A stretch of 64,000 nt of DNA. It comes from Litorilinea aerophila (GTDB lineage Bacteria > Chloroflexota > Anaerolineae > Caldilineales > Caldilineaceae). The stretch covers positions 1 through 64,000 of the forward strand of contig NZ_VIGC02000022.1 in the NCBI RefSeq assembly GCF_006569185.2. Reading direction: 5' to 3'. The notes beneath the pieces are model-generated. The model was not told the DNA's origin. It worked only from the letters and a program-made list of their open reading frames with translations, and searched no databases. The position numbers were made by a program, and so were the translations under genes. Positions 63,868 through 64,000 of the stretch are shown piece after piece. How positions within the stretch are numbered: the stretch's first letter is position 1; each line of letters starts with the position of its first letter.

Positions 63868-64000
63868 ATGCAAGCCACTGTCGAATCCAATATTGTTGAA
63901 GTCAACAACCTGCGAGCCTACTACATCACGAAGGCCTACGGGGTTGCTCGCACGGTGCAGGCCGTGGATGGCATCTCGCTGGCCATCAAACGAGGCGAGG
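63868..64000 (+). CDS. peptide ABC transporter ATP-binding protein, 5' part (DppD class)
   Basis: The first 44 codons only (MQATVESNIVEVNNLRAYYITK...VQAVDGISLAIKRGE); the window ends before the Walker A motif. The opening matches DppD/OppD ATPases (xxVxxLxxYYxT...VxAVDGVSxxIxxGE). It begins 4 nt after the DppC-like gene and continues the operon beyond the window. Confidence 0.85.
   Translation, partial: MQATVESNIVEVNNLRAYYITKAYGVARTVQAVDGISLAIKRGE

Overview
The window is high-GC, densely coded bacterial DNA. Most of it reads as the chromosome of a Chloroflexota bacterium, probably Anaerolineae or Caldilineales-like; this is inferred from gene style and product mix, since no rRNA is present. 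Supporting signs are three large solute-uptake operons, a form II CO-dehydrogenase-type molybdenum hydroxylase with its full accessory set, DUF4386 and FmdB proteins, a secreted Ig-repeat protein ending in FLPLVQR, and many hairpin-rich dispersed repeats. No rRNA, confident tRNA or CRISPR array was seen.

Layout. 1-600 is repeat-rich non-coding DNA. 0.6-3.6 kb is a secreted SpoIID/LytB protein (-). 3.9-7.8 kb is a PotD-B-C-A polyamine-type ABC operon, followed 4 bp later by an unusual three-part response regulator. A hybrid histidine kinase converges on that regulator with a 50-bp tail-to-tail overlap. 11.3-19.1 kb is a carbohydrate operon with its own promoter: Tat-type lipoprotein binding protein, two permeases, a cytosolic six-hairpin glycosidase-like protein and an SDR dehydrogenase. 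19.3-24.6 kb (-) holds DUF4386, two small proteins (one a 46-aa membrane protein), a quinone-reductase-like MDR and a MalT-type LuxR regulator. 24.8-27.5 kb is accessory: a decayed HicBA module with a DUF433 tail, a MNT-type nucleotidyltransferase and conserved hypotheticals. 27.7-32.4 kb (+) has an orphan ABC-2 permease with a leaderless-type promoter, NudC plus an alpha/beta hydrolase bracketed by inverted 127-bp repeats, and folB-folK-folE.

33.4-47.8 kb (-) is dominated by the molybdenum hydroxylase system. The structural genes are FmdB-coxG and coxS-coxL-coxM. The maturation genes are coxD (MoxR AAA+), coxE (VWA), a Uma2 nuclease and two XdhC/CoxF proteins. Between coxM and coxD lies a roughly 4.5-kb lower-GC island with a DNA methyltransferase and a PD-(D/E)XK-like nuclease. 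It has an 864-bp IS5-type element on one side and a decayed relic of a related element on the other.

48-59 kb (+) is housekeeping: an RNA pseudouridine synthase, cmk, a two-gene E1 2-oxoacid dehydrogenase, a Nudix-zinc ribbon fusion, a TrkA regulator, hisD-hisC-(D-aminoacylase)-hisB and rsmI. From 59.2 kb a consensus promoter and a roughly 600-nt leader precede a dipeptide/oligopeptide-type ABC operon that runs off the window.

Consensus-like -35/-10 promoters were found by eye for eight transcription units. A MITE-like repeat family with GACTC/CTGCA-type inverted ends occurs at five loci, and a 49-bp double-hairpin repeat at two.
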